From NCBI GenBank assembly GCA_021155915.1, contig JAJNBE010000021.1:1-35244 (forward strand): a stretch of DNA of 35,244 nucleotides, in the 5' to 3' direction. Shown here piece after piece: positions 34,066 to 35,244 of the stretch. The position numbers and the translations under genes were made by a program. Source of the stretch: Solimicrobium sp. Lineage in GTDB: Bacteria > Pseudomonadota > Gammaproteobacteria > Burkholderiales > Burkholderiaceae_D. The first letter of the stretch is position 1; each line of letters starts with the position of its first letter. The notes under the pieces were generated by a model, which worked only from the letters and a program-made list of their open reading frames with translations, was not told the DNA's origin and did no database searches.

Positions 34066-35244
34066 TTACCCTCTCCGTTTCCCAAGCTCAACAACATATT
34101 CAAACGGCCATGGAGCCGATTACTGAGTCCGAAACAATTTCGTTAGACTGCGCACTTGATCGTATTTCCGCTGAAAATATTAGCGCGCCAATAAACGTAC
34201 CGGCGTTTGATAATTCCGCGATGGATGGTTATGCATTTTATGCCCTCGATTTAGCATCGAACAAGCGATTGCACATCGTTGGAAGCGCGTTCGCAGGCCA
34301 TCCATTTCCAATGCCACTGCAAGCGGGACAAGCAATACGCATTACAACGGGCGCAAGAATACCTGAACGCTGCGACACGGTTTTACCCCAAGAGTTAGCT
34401 ATTTTTGAAGATGACAATACGCTTGATATGCGCAACGTGGTGGTGCGCGCCGGTCAACATCTGAGGCGCTGTGGCGAAGACACTAAGATAGGTGACATCA
34501 GCATTGCCAAAGGATGTCGGCTTGGCCCTGCTGAATTGGGGGTATTAGCTTCTCTCGGAATATCGGAGGTAAATGTACATCGGCGATTGCGTATAGCGCT
34601 TTTTTCTACGGGCGACGAATTACGTTCAGTGAAAAAAACGACAGATAACGGATGTATCTATGACAGTAACCGCATTACCTTGAGCGGCATGTTGACACGT
34701 GCCGGGATGGAAGTGATCGATTTAGGTATATTTTCGGACGACCCGACGGCGCTTAAGGCAGCCTTGCAAAAGACGTATCAACAGGTTGATGCCATTATCA
34801 CTTCCGGCGGTATTGCTGACGGCTCAGCGGATTACACTAAACAGGTCATGCAAGAATTCGCTGATATGACTTTTATGTCTATCAACATGCGGCCGGGGCG
34901 GCCGTTTGCATTTGGCAAAATTGCTCAATCAACAAAGAATACTTATCTATTCGGTTTGCCTGGCAACCCTGTTGCAGCCATGATCAGTTTTTATTTTCTT
35001 GTACGACCTGCCCTACATTTACTAAATGGCGCGCAAGTAGCGACGCCACTGCAAATCGACGCCACTGCAACCCAAGCGATTCATAAAAAAATCGGCAGAA
35101 CCGAATTTCAACGCGGTATTTGTAACCTTTCTGCACAAGGAAAATTACAAGTAAGTACGACTGGCGGACAAGGGTCTGGGATAATAAGTTCTATGGCACA
35201 AGCAAATTGCCTAATCGTGTTAAATCCCGAACAGGGTGACATAG
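34062..35244 (+). CDS. moeA: Molybdopterin molybdenumtransferase, cut by the right edge
   Basis: Inserts molybdate into adenylylated molybdopterin. About 394 codons are seen from ATG 34062; the end lies beyond the window (the family is about 400-410 residues, so little is missing). Motifs: PAFDNSAMDGYA with the catalytic-site Asp, ITTGARIPERCDTVLPQE, RRCGEDTKIGD, LFSTGDEL, YDSNRITLSGML, and FGLPGNPVAAMISF. The usual TSGGVSVGxxDY is TSGGIADGSADY here, a change in an otherwise invariant substrate-binding loop. It overlaps mobA by 4 bases, as expected for a coupled operon. Confidence 0.94.
   Translation, partial: MITLSVSQAQQHIQTAMEPITESETISLDCALDRISAENISAPINVPAFDNSAMDGYAFYALDLASNKRLHIVGSAFAGHPFPMPLQAGQAIRITTGARIPERCDTVLPQELAIFEDDNTLDMRNVVVRAGQHLRRCGEDTKIGDISIAKGCRLGPAELGVLASLGISEVNVHRRLRIALFSTGDELRSVKKTTDNGCIYDSNRITLSGMLTRAGMEVIDLGIFSDDPTALKAALQKTYQQVDAIITSGGIADGSADYTKQVMQEFADMTFMSINMRPGRPFAFGKIAQSTKNTYLFGLPGNPVAAMISFYFLVRPALHLLNGAQVATPLQIDATATQAIHKKIGRTEFQRGICNLSAQGKLQVSTTGGQGSGIISSMAQANCLIVLNPEQGDI

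Overview
The window reads as a chromosomal stretch of a betaproteobacterium, most likely from Burkholderiales. Gene order supports this: ribB-ribH-nusB, divergent uvrB/tyrB, divergent rluC/rne, moaA-mobA-moeA downstream of rne, and a 4.5S RNA of the proteobacterial type. Two proteins resemble type III effectors, one edge ORF resembles an F-box, and AT-leaning intergenic DNA is plentiful. I infer from this a host-associated, probably intracellular organism (endofungal or protist symbiont, or a relative). No secretion apparatus lies in the window.

Layout. 1-980: the end of an unknown ORF, a copy of a dispersed repeat, and ffs (4.5S RNA) on the minus strand. 983-3891: ubiD (-) and a membrane-anchored lytic transglycosylase (+). 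3963-6322: riboflavin/antitermination cluster ribB-ribH-nusB (-), with a repeat copy inserted between ribB and ribH. 6494-10239: a GntP-type permease and uvrB (-). 10577-11977: tyrB, then tRNA-Asn(GTT) with its own consensus promoter and terminator. 12546-17659: accessory genes, namely an alpha/beta hydrolase, a repeat copy, a secreted HEXXH metalloprotease, thpR and corA (-), and a DUF2799-like lipoprotein. 17963-22891: the most unusual block. It holds a 776-aa protein with a Cys-His-Asp triad and 45-residue ankyrin-like repeats (ShET2/EspL/OspD3-like), facing away from a two-gene unit made of a 593-aa nitrilase-fold protein and a small basic protein. 22968-28195: a HAD phosphatase and rluC (-), divergent from rne (+). 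28524-31954: rmuC (-) and a 518-aa AT-rich putative effector whose C-terminus resembles the OspF/SpvC phosphothreonine-lyase or HopA1 fold. 32290-35244: moaA-mobA-moeA, the last cut by the right edge.

Function. The housekeeping genes cover ubiquinone, riboflavin and molybdenum cofactor synthesis, excision repair, RNA processing and cell-wall turnover. The accessory material looks aimed at a eukaryotic host (two effector-like proteins, secreted hydrolases) or at intracellular conflict (the nitrilase-like pair). A roughly 130-bp repeat occurs three times. Each copy lies downstream of a stop codon and points in the same direction as the gene before it, which suggests a 3'-end RNA element or a mobile repeat. 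All database-style assignments are from memory of family motifs; no search was run.
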